64,000 bases of DNA. Origin: Bradyrhizobium sp. 170 (GTDB taxonomy: Bacteria; Pseudomonadota; Alphaproteobacteria; Rhizobiales; Xanthobacteraceae). Location of the stretch: the NCBI RefSeq assembly GCF_023101085.1, contig NZ_CP064703.1, positions 3,968,001 through 4,032,000 on the forward strand. Reading direction: 5' to 3'. The translations under genes were made by a program, and so were the position numbers. The notes beneath the pieces were generated by a model. That model was given only the letters and a program-made list of their open reading frames with translations. It searched no databases and was not told the origin of the DNA. Positions 7,903 to 16,905 of the stretch are shown here, piece by piece. Within the stretch, counting starts at the first letter, position 1, and every line of letters begins with the position of its first letter.

Positions 7903-9228
7903 TTAACCCTCAAAGAACCGGTTTTTCGGCCTCGGCAGCCCCAAATTCTCCCGCAACGTCCGGCCCTCATACTCGGTGCGGAAAATCCCGCGCCTTTGCA
8001 GTTCCGGCACCACCTTGTCGACGAAATCGTCGAGCCCTGCGGGAAGGAACGGGAACATGATGTTAAAACCGTCGCTGCCGCGGCTCATCAGCCATTCCTC
8101 CATCTGATCGGCGATAGTTTGCGGCGTGCCGACAAAGGACAGCCCGCCATAGCCGCCGACGCGCTGGGCGAGCTGGCGCACCGTGAGCTTGTCTCGCGCG
8201 GCGACGTCGACCAGCCGCTGGCGGCCGCTCTTGCTCGCATTGGTTTCGGGGATCGGCGGCAACTGGCCGTCGGGATCGAAGCCGGAGGCGTCGGTGCCGA
8301 GCTGCACCGAGAGCGAGGCGATGGCGCTGTCGTAATGCACCATGCTGTCGAGCTTTGCCCGTTTCTCTTTGGCTTCCTCGACGCTGTTGCCGACCACGAC
8401 GAAGGCGCCGGGCAGGATCTTCAGGTGTTCGGGATTGCGGCCGATCTTCTCCATCCGGCCCTTGATGTCGGCATAAAGCTTCTGCCCGTCGGCGAGGCTG
8501 CCGCCGCCGGTGAAAACGGCCTCAGCGGTTTCGGCGGCGAGTTGCTTGCCGTCATCGGACGCGCCGGCCTGCACGATCAGGGGCCAGCCCTGCACGGGGC
8601 GGGCGATGTTGAGCGGCCCGCGCACGGACAGATATTTGCCCTTGTGATCGAGCACGTGCATTTTCGCCGGATCGAAATAGAGGCCCTGTTCGACGTCGCG
8701 CACGAAGGCGTCGTCGGCGAAGGAATCCCACAGACCGGTGACCACGTCGTAGAATTCGCGCGCCCGCTTGTAGCGCTCGGCGTGCTCCATGTGGTCGTCG
8801 AGCCCGAAATTGAGTGCAGCGTCCGGATTGGAGGTGGTGACGATATTCCACCCCGCACGCCCACCGCTGATGTGGTCGAGCGAGGCGAAACGCCGGGCGA
8901 CGTGATAGGGCTCGTCGAACGTTGTCGATCCCGTCGCGATCAGGCCGATATGCTCAGTGGCGCTGGCCAGCGCCGACAGCAGCGTGAACGGCTCGAACGA
9001 GGTGACGGTGTGGCTGCGCTTGAGCGCATTGACCGGCATGTTCAGCACGGCGAGGTGATCGGCCATGAAGAAGGCGTCGAACTTGCCGGCTTCAAGTTTC
9101 TGGATCAGTTGCTTGATGCGCGCGAAATTGAAATTGGCATCGGGCCAGGCGCCGGGATAGCGCCACGCGCCGGTGTGGATGGAGACCGGCCGCATGAACG
9201 CGCCGAGCTTGAGTTGCCGCTGTGCCAT
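7903..9228 (-). CDS. LLM-class flavin-dependent monooxygenase (NtaA/SnaA/DszA family)
   Basis: A 441-residue luciferase-like FMN-dependent oxygenase, the full usual length for the NtaA/DszA branch. These use FMNH2 from a separate reductase to oxidise small sulfur-, nitrogen- or carbon compounds. Recognisable parts are the N-terminal LKLGAFMRPVSIHTGAWR, the FDAFFMADH segment, SGGRAGWNIVTTSNPDAALN in the TIM barrel, and a C-terminal GSDGFNIMFP. No flavin reductase gene is next to it. It sits alone between rpmG and a divergent SGNH hydrolase gene. The substrate is unknown. Confidence 0.87.
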   Translation of the reverse strand: MAQRQLKLGAFMRPVSIHTGAWRYPGAWPDANFNFARIKQLIQKLEAGKFDAFFMADHLAVLNMPVNALKRSHTVTSFEPFTLLSALASATEHIGLIATGSTTFDEPYHVARRFASLDHISGGRAGWNIVTTSNPDAALNFGLDDHMEHAERYKRAREFYDVVTGLWDSFADDAFVRDVEQGLYFDPAKMHVLDHKGKYLSVRGPLNIARPVQGWPLIVQAGASDDGKQLAAETAEAVFTGGGSLADGQKLYADIKGRMEKIGRNPEHLKILPGAFVVVGNSVEEAKEKRAKLDSMVHYDSAIASLSVQLGTDASGFDPDGQLPPIPETNASKSGRQRLVDVAARDKLTVRQLAQRVGGYGGLSFVGTPQTIADQMEEWLMSRGSDGFNIMFPFLPAGLDDFVDKVVPELQRRGIFRTEYEGRTLRENLGLPRPKNRFFEG

Positions 9229-9412
9229 TGCCCGTTCCGTAGCTGTTATTGTTGAGGAAGAGATAGGGAGGCGATCAGCGCAGCGCCATCAGGTCAGCCT
9301 GAGAAGGATTTTGCGAATTAAATGATTTTAGGAGGACATTTCCACGTATCTTGTATTCTGGTGGTTGTGCGGGCTCCCGCACTCTCTGTAACCCCGCCGC
9401 ACCGAGGGGCAC
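9229..9412. promoter_or_regulatory. Divergent intergenic region, monooxygenase / SGNH hydrolase
   Basis: 184 bases between divergent genes, so both promoters should be here. The part from about 9305 to 9365 is A/T-rich (AAATGATTTTAGGAGGACAT and a TTGTATT run). No clear operator dyad was found. The AGGAGG at 9330-9335 is not followed by a plausible coding frame. Confidence 0.4.
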
Positions 9413-9928
9413 ATGGCATTTGTAGCAAGGCTATTTCTGTTCGCAGGATTCCTTATCGCGCCGATGCTCTGTTCGGTGGACACGGCACAGGCCCAGATTG
9501 TCGCCATCGGTGCCAGCAATGTAGCGGGCAGAGGTGTCAGCAGTTCGGATGCATGGCCGGCGCAATTGGAGGGCATGCTTGCTGCGAAGGGCCGCAATGT
9601 TCACGTGACGAACGCCGGAATTTCCGGCGATACCAATGCGGGAATGCTGGCCCGGCTCGATTCCGCGGTCCCCCAGGGGACGAAGGTCGTGCTGCTCGAT
9701 CGCTACGGCGGCGGCTGGAACGCGCGGCGGCGGGGTATGGGGGACCAGAACGCGGAATTGGCGGCGATCGAAGCGCGGCTTCGCAGCCGGGGCATCAGAA
9801 TTATTCCGATGTGGTGGAATGACGCCTTGCGCCAATATTTGCAGCCGGACGGCATTCATTTCACGGCGAAGGGACACCGGCTGGTCGCAACCAACATGTT
9901 GCCTGCGGTGATGGGCGCCGTTCGCTGA
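9413..9928 (+). CDS. Exported SGNH/GDSL-family hydrolase
   Basis: A 171-residue protein with a signal peptide (about 1-27, cleavage near AQA/Q28), placing it in the periplasm or outside. The mature part follows the SGNH hydrolase fold: block I is IGASN (predicted nucleophile Ser35, in place of the usual GDS), a middle NAGISGDTNAGML supplies the Gly/Asn region, and block V is DGIHF (Asp146, His149). Such enzymes cut acyl esters, thioesters or acyl groups on glycans. It is similar in size to TesA-like proteins. No operon partner: it stands between divergent and convergent neighbours. Confidence 0.8.
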   Translation: MAFVARLFLFAGFLIAPMLCSVDTAQAQIVAIGASNVAGRGVSSSDAWPAQLEGMLAAKGRNVHVTNAGISGDTNAGMLARLDSAVPQGTKVVLLDRYGGGWNARRRGMGDQNAELAAIEARLRSRGIRIIPMWWNDALRQYLQPDGIHFTAKGHRLVATNMLPAVMGAVR

Positions 9929-9938
9929 TCGTGCGCGT

Positions 9939-10676
9939 TTACGCCCCCAGCACGTCCTTCTGCATCTTGCCGGCGTAGAAATGGAAGAACGGCACCGGAG
10001 CGTCGTGGCGCAGCGGACCGGTGGCGAGGCGGCGGTCCAGTTCGGCGAGCACGTTCTTGGTCATGGCATGCGCGTCGGCGAGCGGCTGCGAGCCGATCTC
10101 GACCCATACCAGTTCGACGAGTTCGGCATCAGCATGGATCACGCCTTCGACGCGATGGGCAATGGCCGAAGCATCAGCAGTGAAGAAGCGCGTGTCGAAA
10201 CGGCGGACGCGGCCGGGCGGGGTGATGGCGCGCGCGATCAGGAACAGGCCGGATGGATCGGGCAGCAGGCCCGCTTCCGCGAACGGCTGCCAGGCGCCAT
10301 CGAGCTTGACGGGTTTGTCGACCTTGCATCCAAGGCAGAGTCCGGTCTCCTCGCAGGCTTCGCGGATCGCGGCAACCGCCAGCGCGCGCGCGCGCGAAGG
10401 CGCGATCTTCGGGCTGCCCTTCAGAAGGTTGGCCTCGAGCTCGGCGGAAATGGGCGCGGCGACGGGAATGCGGTTGTCCGACTTGTCGACGCGGCCGCCG
10501 GGGAAGACATACTTGCCCGGCATGAACACCACCTTGTCGTGGCGCTTGCCGACCAGCACCTTCGGCTTGTCGCCGGATCGGTCGATCAGGATCAGCGTGG
10601 CTGCATCCTTGGGCCGGAAATAAGGATGGTGATCGGCTTCTTTTCCTTCTTGTACGGCAGTTGCAACGTCGTTCAT
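9939..10676 (-). CDS. NUDIX hydrolase with a split Nudix box
   Basis: A 245-residue NUDIX-fold pyrophosphohydrolase. The Nudix box is divided: the GG at 60-61 (YVFPGGRVD) is separated from REACEETGL (105-113) by about 43 residues, where the standard box has 13. Insertions of this kind are known in the NUDT19/RP2 type (acyl-CoA-directed NUDIX enzymes), so a CoA-derivative substrate is an inference. It begins at ATG 10676 with GGGGATGGA upstream. Related NUDIX genes follow rnr and DUF983 in Rhizobiales, as here. Confidence 0.88.
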   Translation of the reverse strand: MNDVATAVQEGKEADHHPYFRPKDAATLILIDRSGDKPKVLVGKRHDKVVFMPGKYVFPGGRVDKSDNRIPVAAPISAELEANLLKGSPKIAPSRARALAVAAIREACEETGLCLGCKVDKPVKLDGAWQPFAEAGLLPDPSGLFLIARAITPPGRVRRFDTRFFTADASAIAHRVEGVIHADAELVELVWVEIGSQPLADAHAMTKNVLAELDRRLATGPLRHDAPVPFFHFYAGKMQKDVLGA

Positions 10677-10715
10677 TCCATCCCCATTTTGGTGTTCTTG
10701 TTGGTTCCGGTTTAG

Positions 10716-10820
10716 CTATAGCGTTTTCGAGTGAACTGGATACCGGTTCGCGTGAAGAAAACGCGTCAAAACAAGAATCTAGAGCTTCGGTTCTGATTCA
10801 ATCAGAACCGATGCTCTAGA
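10716..10820. repeat. Intergenic repeat ending in a long hairpin
   Basis: A motif with GCGTTTTCGAGTGAACTGG, ATACCGGTTCGCGTGAAG and AAAACGCGTCAAAACAAGAA ends in a 20-bp inverted repeat (10778-10820, TCTAGAGC...GCTCTAGA) with one mismatch. This is a common interspersed element of Bradyrhizobium/Rhodopseudomonas intergenic regions. Its hairpin overlaps the last codons of the DUF983 gene and could end that transcript. Confidence 0.8.
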
Positions 10821-11253
10821 CCGGCGGAATGTCGCCAGGGGCATTCTCGTCAAAGCCATGCATGCGCAATGCCCATTGAAAGCCGACGACGGCGCCCTTG
10901 ATCGGCTGCAACAGTAGCAGCGATAAAATGAAAGTCAGCGGCAGGTAGATCGCCAGTTGCAGCCACACGGCGGGCGAGTAATTGGTTTCGATCCACAGCG
11001 CCGCCGGTACCACGATGTGGCCGACGACGACGATCACGAGATAGGCCGGCAAATCGTCGGCGCGATGCGGGGTGAAATCGAGCCCGCAGGCCGAGCAATT
11101 GTTGGCGGTCTTCAGGAAAGCGCGAAACATCTTGCCTTCGCCGCAACGCGGGCAGCGGCAGCGAAAGCCGCGCTTCATCGCGGTCCAGAGGTCGCGCTTC
11201 TCGGCCTGCACGGTATTGCGGCTCCATGTCGTCGCGGTGCTCACCGTTTCCAT
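10816..11253 (-). CDS. DUF983 membrane protein
   Basis: A 145-residue protein of the DUF983 family. An N-terminal cytoplasmic part carries two zinc-ribbon pairs, CPRCG (about residue 34) and CSACG (about 53), followed by two transmembrane helices (AYLVIVVVGHIVVPAALW and a LAIYLPLTFILSLLLL stretch). The function is not established. Its 5' end overlaps the 3' end of rnr by 13 bases, so it is co-expressed with rnr and topA, an order conserved in Rhizobiales. Confidence 0.87.
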   Translation of the reverse strand: METVSTATTWSRNTVQAEKRDLWTAMKRGFRCRCPRCGEGKMFRAFLKTANNCSACGLDFTPHRADDLPAYLVIVVVGHIVVPAALWIETNYSPAVWLQLAIYLPLTFILSLLLLQPIKGAVVGFQWALRMHGFDENAPGDIPPV

Positions 11254-13583
11254 GACTTGCCTTTCTTCGATTTGCCGGGCTTGGCTTTGCCGGACTGGCC
11301 CTTGTGGGGCTTGCGAACCTTGTCGCGCGGGCTACGGCCTGGATGCGATTTCGACGGCTTTGTCGGCGCTTTCGAGCCGTCGCGTTTTCTGCCGCGCGGA
11401 ATGACCTGGCCTTCCGACAGCAGCTCGAACCGTAACGCGCCGGCCACCGGTGCTGCTTCTACCAGACGCACGTCGACAACGTCACCCAGCCGGTGCATGG
11501 CACCGCTGCGTGAGCCGACGAGCGCGTGACGCGTCTCGTCGTAATTGTAGTACTCCGTGCCGAGCGTGCGGATCGGGATCAGCCCGTCGGCGCCGGTATC
11601 CGAAAGCTTCACAAACAGCCCGGCGCGGGTAACGCCGGAAATACGGCCCTGAAACGTCGCGCCGATGCGGTCGGCAAGGAAATGTGCGATCAAGCGATCG
11701 GCCGTCTCGCGTTCCGCCTTCATCGCGCGGCGCTCGGTCACCGAAATCTGCGCCGCAACCTCGCTCAACGTTTCCAGCGTCTCGGCCTCCGGCAACGCGC
11801 CTTCACCGAGGCCGAGCGCGCGGATCAGCGCGCGATGCACGATCAGGTCGGCGTATCGCCTGATCGGCGAGGTGAAATGCGCGTAGCGGCGCAGGTTGAG
11901 GCCGAAATGGCCGTAATTCTCCGCCGAGTATTCCGCCTGCGCCTGCGAGCGCAGCACCACCTCGTTGACCAGCGGTTCGTAATCCTCGCCGCGAACCTGA
12001 ACGAGCACGCGGTTGAACAAGGAAGGGCGCAATGCACCGGTCTTCGCGAACGGCAGGTCGAGCGTCTTCAGGAATTCCTGGAGGTTATGAACCTTCTCCA
12101 GGGTCGGCTCGTCGTGCACCCGATAGATAAGCGGCAACGCCTTCTTTTCAAGCATTTCGGCGGCTGCGACGTTGGCGAGGATCATGAATTCCTCGATCAG
12201 GCGGTGCGCGTCGAGCCGCTCGGGTACGATGACGCGGTCGACTGACCCGTCAGCCTTGAGCAGGATTTTTCGCTCGGGCAGATCGAGATCGAGCGGATCG
12301 CGCTCGTCGCGCGCGAGTTTTACCAGCGCATAGGCTGTGTAGAGCGGCTTCAGGATCGGCTCCAACAGCGGGCCGGTGGTATCGTCGGGACGGCCATCGA
12401 TGGCGGCCTGCGCCTGCGCATAGTGTAGCTTGGCGGCTGAGCGCATCAGCACGCGATGAAAGCTGTGCGAACGTTTGCGGCCATCGGGGCCGATCACCAT
12501 CCGCACCGCGAGCGCGCCGCGTGGCTGGCCCGGCACCAGCGAGCAGAGATCGTTGGAGATGCGCTCAGGCAGCATCGGCACCACGCGATCCGGGAAGTAC
12601 ACCGAGTTGCCGCGCGTCAGCGCGTCACGATCGAGCGCCAAGCCGGGCCGCACATAGAAGGCGACGTCGGCAATCGCGACATGGACAATGTAGCCGCCCC
12701 TGTTGTTTGGATCTGGATCGGGCGCGGCGTGCACCGCGTCGTCATGATCCTTGGCGTCGGGCGGATCGATGGTGACGAGCGGCAGCTCGCGCCAATCCTC
12801 GCGACCCTTCAAACTGGCAGGCTGCGCTTCCTCGGCTTCGCGCACCGCGCTCGGCGAGAACGCTTGCGGGATTTCGTGGGCGTGGATCGCGATCAGGCTG
12901 ATCGCCTTTTCGCTCGACAGCGAGCCCAGCCGCTCCTTCACCTTGCCGGAGGCGAGCCCATAGCCGCGCCCGCGAACGAGATCGACGCTGACGAGATCGC
13001 CGTCCTCGGCGCCGCCGGTGTCCGATGGCGCGATGTTCAATTCGCGTCCGGCCTGCTTCTTGTCGACAGGTACGAGCCGGCCGCCGCCGCCAGGCAGGTC
13101 GCGGAAAATGCCGAGCAGGCGCGTGCGGGCCTGATCGATGATCTTGATGATCCGACCGCGATAGGGGGCGACTTCCCCATCATCAGCCTTTTCGATCCGC
13201 AACAGGGCCCGGTCGCCGACACCCGCGGCGGTGCCCGGTTGCAGACGGCGCGGGACGTGGATGCGGATCTTCGGCGCGGGACCGTTTTCCTCGGTGTCCC
13301 ATTCGGTGGGAGTGGCGAGCAATTCGCCATCGGTGTCGCGGCCGGTGATGTCGGCGATCACCGTCGGGGGTAGGAGAGCCGTCTCGTGGATTTTCCGGCC
13401 GCGCTTGGCGATGGCGCCTTCGTCGGCGAGTTCGCGCAGGATGCGCTTTAGCTCAGCGCGGTCGGCATTCTTCAGGCCGAACTCGCGGGCGATTTCCCGC
13501 GTGCCGATCTTGCCTGGATTCGCACGGACAAAGGCGACGATGGCGTCCCGGCTTGGAAAACCATTGTCGTGTTTTCTCTTCAC
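11241..13583 (-). CDS. rnr: Ribonuclease R
   Basis: A 780-residue 3'-5' exoribonuclease of the RNB family that degrades structured RNA, including rRNA and mRNA. Domain order: N-terminal winged-helix/cold-shock part (1-230), RNB catalytic domain starting about 250 with the metal-binding DPPDAKDHDDAV at 273-286, C-terminal S1 domain (about 645-730, GRISGVTRAGLFVKL), and a Lys/Arg-rich tail of about 40 residues typical of RNase R. The start is GTG at 13583, directly against the topA stop (13584), with GGGGATAA just before it. It forms an operon with topA and DUF983. Confidence 0.95.
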   Translation of the reverse strand: MKRKHDNGFPSRDAIVAFVRANPGKIGTREIAREFGLKNADRAELKRILRELADEGAIAKRGRKIHETALLPPTVIADITGRDTDGELLATPTEWDTEENGPAPKIRIHVPRRLQPGTAAGVGDRALLRIEKADDGEVAPYRGRIIKIIDQARTRLLGIFRDLPGGGGRLVPVDKKQAGRELNIAPSDTGGAEDGDLVSVDLVRGRGYGLASGKVKERLGSLSSEKAISLIAIHAHEIPQAFSPSAVREAEEAQPASLKGREDWRELPLVTIDPPDAKDHDDAVHAAPDPDPNNRGGYIVHVAIADVAFYVRPGLALDRDALTRGNSVYFPDRVVPMLPERISNDLCSLVPGQPRGALAVRMVIGPDGRKRSHSFHRVLMRSAAKLHYAQAQAAIDGRPDDTTGPLLEPILKPLYTAYALVKLARDERDPLDLDLPERKILLKADGSVDRVIVPERLDAHRLIEEFMILANVAAAEMLEKKALPLIYRVHDEPTLEKVHNLQEFLKTLDLPFAKTGALRPSLFNRVLVQVRGEDYEPLVNEVVLRSQAQAEYSAENYGHFGLNLRRYAHFTSPIRRYADLIVHRALIRALGLGEGALPEAETLETLSEVAAQISVTERRAMKAERETADRLIAHFLADRIGATFQGRISGVTRAGLFVKLSDTGADGLIPIRTLGTEYYNYDETRHALVGSRSGAMHRLGDVVDVRLVEAAPVAGALRFELLSEGQVIPRGRKRDGSKAPTKPSKSHPGRSPRDKVRKPHKGQSGKAKPGKSKKGKSWKR

Positions 13584-16343
13584 TTATCCCCGGGCCTTGC
13601 CCGCGCTCTTCTTCGCAGGCGTTTTGGGTGCAGTGGCGGGCTTCGCCGCCGATGTCTTGGCGGCGGATGCGACCGGCGCGCGCGCCTTGCTGACGGCTTC
13701 CGATTTCGGTTTTGCGGCGGCCTTCTTCGCTGCCGCCTTTTTGGCAGGTTTTGGCGCGGCGGGATCGGCAGCTTTGGCGGCTGCCTTTTTCGGCACAGCC
13801 TTTTTCTTCGCGCCGCGCTTCGGCTTGCCGCCGCCCTTGGCGGCGCGCTCGTCGATCAGCGCAATGGCCTCGGCGAGCGTGATCGTGTCGGGCGTCTTGT
13901 CGCTCGGGATCGTGGCGTTGACGCCACCGGCCGTGACGTAGGCGCCATAGCGGCCGTTCTTGACAGCGACGCCGCCAAGGCTCGGATGCTCGCCGAGCGG
14001 CTTGCCGGGATCGGCGCCGAAGCGGCGGCCGCTCGGGCCCTTTGCGATCTTTTCAGCAATCAGCGTGACCGCGCGATTGAGGCCGATGTCGAACACCTCA
14101 TCGCCGGCTTCCAGGCTCGCATAGGTCTTTTCGTGACGCACGAACGGGCCGAAGCGGCCGAGGCCGGCGGTGATCGGTTCGCCGGTCTCCGGATGTTTTC
14201 CGATTTCGCGTGGCAGCGACAGCAGCTTTAGCGCCAGTTCGAGCTCCATGTCGCCAGGCGACATGTTCTTCGGGATGCCGGCGCGCCGGGGCTTTTCGCC
14301 CTCGGCATAATCCTTCTGCTCGCCGAGCTGGATGTAGGGGCCGAAGCGTCCGGCCTTCACCGTCACGTCGAGATCGGTTTCCGGGTCCTTGCCGAGGACG
14401 CGGTCGGCGCTGGCCTCGGAGTCGGCGGCCAGCGGGCGGGTGTAACGGCATTCCGGATAGTTCGAGCAGCCGACGAAAGCGCCGAACTTTCCGGCCTTCA
14501 AATTGAGCTTGCCGGTGCCGCAGGTCGGACACTGCCTGACGTCGCCGCCATCGGCGCGGGCGGGGTAGATGTGCGGCCCCAGCATGTCGTCGAGCGCATC
14601 CAGCACCTCGGAGACGCGGAGATCCTTGATGTCGTTGACCGCGCCGATGAAGCCGGTCCAGAACTCCTTCAGCACCTGCTGCCAGGAAATCTCGTTGTTG
14701 GAGACGCGGTCGAGCTGCTCTTCCAGCGCGGCGGTGAAGTCATACTCCACATAGCGCGCGAAGAAGTTCTCCAGGAACGCGACCACGACGCGGCCCTTGT
14801 CCTCGCCATGCAGCCGCTTCTTCTCGAGCTTGACGTAACCGCGGTCCTTCAAGACCTGAAGGATCGAGGCGTAAGTCGAGGGACGGCCGATGCCGAGCTC
14901 TTCCATCCGCTTGACCAGCGACGCTTCCGAGAAGCGCGGCGGCGGTTCAGTGAAATGCTGGGTGACGGCGAGATCCTGCCGCTTCAGCGCTTCGCCTGCG
15001 CTCATGGCAGGCAGACGGCGCGAATCCTCGTCGTCGCCGTCGTCGTCCTTGCCTTCCTGATAGAGCGCGAGGAAGCCGTCGAACTTGATGACCTGGCCCG
15101 AGGCGCGCAGATCCAGCACGCGGGAGCCGGCTTTCGCCGCGATATCGACGGTGGTGCGTTCGAGTTCGGCCGATTCCATCTGGCTCGCAATCGTGCGGAT
15201 CCAGATCAGCTCATAGAGCTTGGCCTGATCGGTATCGAGGCGGCGGCGCATCTCGGCCGGACGGCGCGACAGATCGGTCGGGCGGATCGCTTCATGCGCT
15301 TCCTGCGCGTTCTTGGCCTTGGTCTGGTACTGGCGCGGCGCCTCCGGCACATAGGCGTTGCCGTAATCCTCGCCGATCACCTTGCGGGCCTGCGTGATTG
15401 CGGAGCCGTCGATCTGCACGCCGTCGGTTCGCATATAGGTGATGAGACCGGTGGTCTCGCCGCCGATATCGATACCTTCATAGAGCCGCTGCGCGATCCG
15501 CATGGTGTGCGCCGGGGCAAAGCCGAGCTTGCGGCTGGCCTCCTGCTGCAGCGTCGAGGTGGTGAAGGGCGCCTGCGGATTGCGGCGCGCGGGCTTTGCT
15601 TCCACGGTCGTAACCGTGAAGTTCGCGGCCTCGATGGCCTTCTTGAGGTCTTCGGCTTCGGCGCCGGAGCCGATGTCGAGACGCTGGATCTTCTTGCCGT
15701 CGGCGCCGACGAGGCGCGCCTCGAAGGTATCGCCGCGCGGCGTCGTCAGCGTCGCGACCAGCGACCAGTATTCGCGCGGAACGAATTTCTCGATCTCGAG
15801 TTCGCGGTCGCAGACCAGCCGCAGCGCCACCGACTGCACGCGGCCCGCGGAGCGCGCGCCCGGCAGTTTGCGCCACAGTACCGGCGAGAGCGTGAAGCCG
15901 ACCAGATAGTCCAGCGCGCGGCGCGCCATATAGGCGTCGACCAGCGCGCCGTCGATCTGCCGCGGCGCTTTCATCGCATCCGTCACCGCCTGCTTGGTGA
16001 TGGCGTTGAACACCACGCGCTCGATCTTTTGATCTTTCAGCGCGCGCTTCTCTTTCATCACCTCCAGCACGTGCCAGGAGATCGCTTCGCCCTCGCGATC
16101 AGGGTCGGTTGCGAGAATCAGGCGGTCGGCGCCCTTCAGCGCCTTCGCGATGTCGTTGAGTCGGCCGGCCGCCTTGGGATCGACCTCCCAGATCATCTGG
16201 AAATTCGCGTCCGGATCGACGGAACCATTCTTGGCGGGGAGGTCGCGGACATGGCCGAACGAAGCCAGAACCTCGTAGGAGGCGCCTAAATACTTGTTGA
16301 TAGTCTTGGCTTTCGCCGGCGACTCCACGATGACGATATTCAT
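13584..16343 (-). CDS. topA: DNA topoisomerase I
   Basis: A 919-residue type IA topoisomerase that relaxes negative supercoils. The TOPRIM domain is at the N-terminus (MNIVIVESPAKAKTI, then DPDREGEAISW). The catalytic tyrosine is Tyr303 in LITYMRTDGV. A C-terminal four-cysteine zinc finger (CPTCG and CSNYPEC) is followed by repeated FGPF/GxFG topoisomerase C-terminal modules. The last about 80 residues are Lys/Ala/Pro-rich, a histone H1-like DNA-binding tail common in alphaproteobacterial TopA. It is directly followed by rnr without a gap. Confidence 0.96.
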   Translation of the reverse strand: MNIVIVESPAKAKTINKYLGASYEVLASFGHVRDLPAKNGSVDPDANFQMIWEVDPKAAGRLNDIAKALKGADRLILATDPDREGEAISWHVLEVMKEKRALKDQKIERVVFNAITKQAVTDAMKAPRQIDGALVDAYMARRALDYLVGFTLSPVLWRKLPGARSAGRVQSVALRLVCDRELEIEKFVPREYWSLVATLTTPRGDTFEARLVGADGKKIQRLDIGSGAEAEDLKKAIEAANFTVTTVEAKPARRNPQAPFTTSTLQQEASRKLGFAPAHTMRIAQRLYEGIDIGGETTGLITYMRTDGVQIDGSAITQARKVIGEDYGNAYVPEAPRQYQTKAKNAQEAHEAIRPTDLSRRPAEMRRRLDTDQAKLYELIWIRTIASQMESAELERTTVDIAAKAGSRVLDLRASGQVIKFDGFLALYQEGKDDDGDDEDSRRLPAMSAGEALKRQDLAVTQHFTEPPPRFSEASLVKRMEELGIGRPSTYASILQVLKDRGYVKLEKKRLHGEDKGRVVVAFLENFFARYVEYDFTAALEEQLDRVSNNEISWQQVLKEFWTGFIGAVNDIKDLRVSEVLDALDDMLGPHIYPARADGGDVRQCPTCGTGKLNLKAGKFGAFVGCSNYPECRYTRPLAADSEASADRVLGKDPETDLDVTVKAGRFGPYIQLGEQKDYAEGEKPRRAGIPKNMSPGDMELELALKLLSLPREIGKHPETGEPITAGLGRFGPFVRHEKTYASLEAGDEVFDIGLNRAVTLIAEKIAKGPSGRRFGADPGKPLGEHPSLGGVAVKNGRYGAYVTAGGVNATIPSDKTPDTITLAEAIALIDERAAKGGGKPKRGAKKKAVPKKAAAKAADPAAPKPAKKAAAKKAAAKPKSEAVSKARAPVASAAKTSAAKPATAPKTPAKKSAGKARG

Positions 16344-16558
16344 GTCATTCCAATGGCTTACGGGAAAAGATAAAGGCGGGTTCCGCGAGACTCGCGGCCC
16401 ACCGATTGGACCCGAACATGGGTGGTGAGGCGGCCCCTGTCAAATCCGCAGTAAGGGAGCAGGGACCCCTTGGCTTCGACTTTATATCCACAAGGGTAAG
16501 AAATACTGCCTAGAGTTGCGTCGATAAAGGGGTTATTTCTGGGCAATATTCTAAGCCA

Positions 16559-16828
16559 TTGGATGCAAGTTTTTTGAGCAAAACTCGAGGCGGCCGGAAG
16601 CGGAAAGCTTCAGGCAAGAAGCGGGTCTCGCCACCCGAGGAACGAGCCACTGAACGAGGTGAGGAGGGCGGCCCCGACGAGGCCGTGGCCTTTATCGCGG
16701 AGACCGTTGCCGAACTGGTCAAGCTGGCGGAGCGCCATCGGCTTGAGGTGCTCAGCCATCTGCTCGGCATGGCGCAGCTCGAGGCGGAAGAACGCCTGCG
16801 CACCCGGAGCAAACACAAGCTGTCGTGA
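16559..16828 (+). CDS. Conserved-looking hypothetical protein, 89 residues
   Basis: A small cytoplasmic protein with a basic, low-complexity N-terminus (KTRGGRKRKASGKKR) and an amphipathic helical half (IAETVAELVKLAERHRLEVL and QLEAEERLRTRSK). The best available start is TTG 16559; a second TTG at 16574 is in frame. No clear ribosome binding site lies close by, so the start is uncertain. Base use matches neighbouring genes. It lies divergent to topA and convergent with the HxlR gene. The function is unknown. Confidence 0.55.
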   Translation: MDASFLSKTRGGRKRKASGKKRVSPPEERATERGEEGGPDEAVAFIAETVAELVKLAERHRLEVLSHLLGMAQLEAEERLRTRSKHKLS

Positions 16829-16905
16829 GAAATCGATCCGGCTGCAGCCTTTCGCCGTCAACTCTCCCTCTCGCCATAAGAACGGAGAGAGGGAGAAGAA
16901 CTCGC

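Noticed and set aside
14571..16289. 572-codon plus-strand frame opposite topA
   Set aside because: Opposite a complete topoisomerase I; composition typical of a shadow frame.
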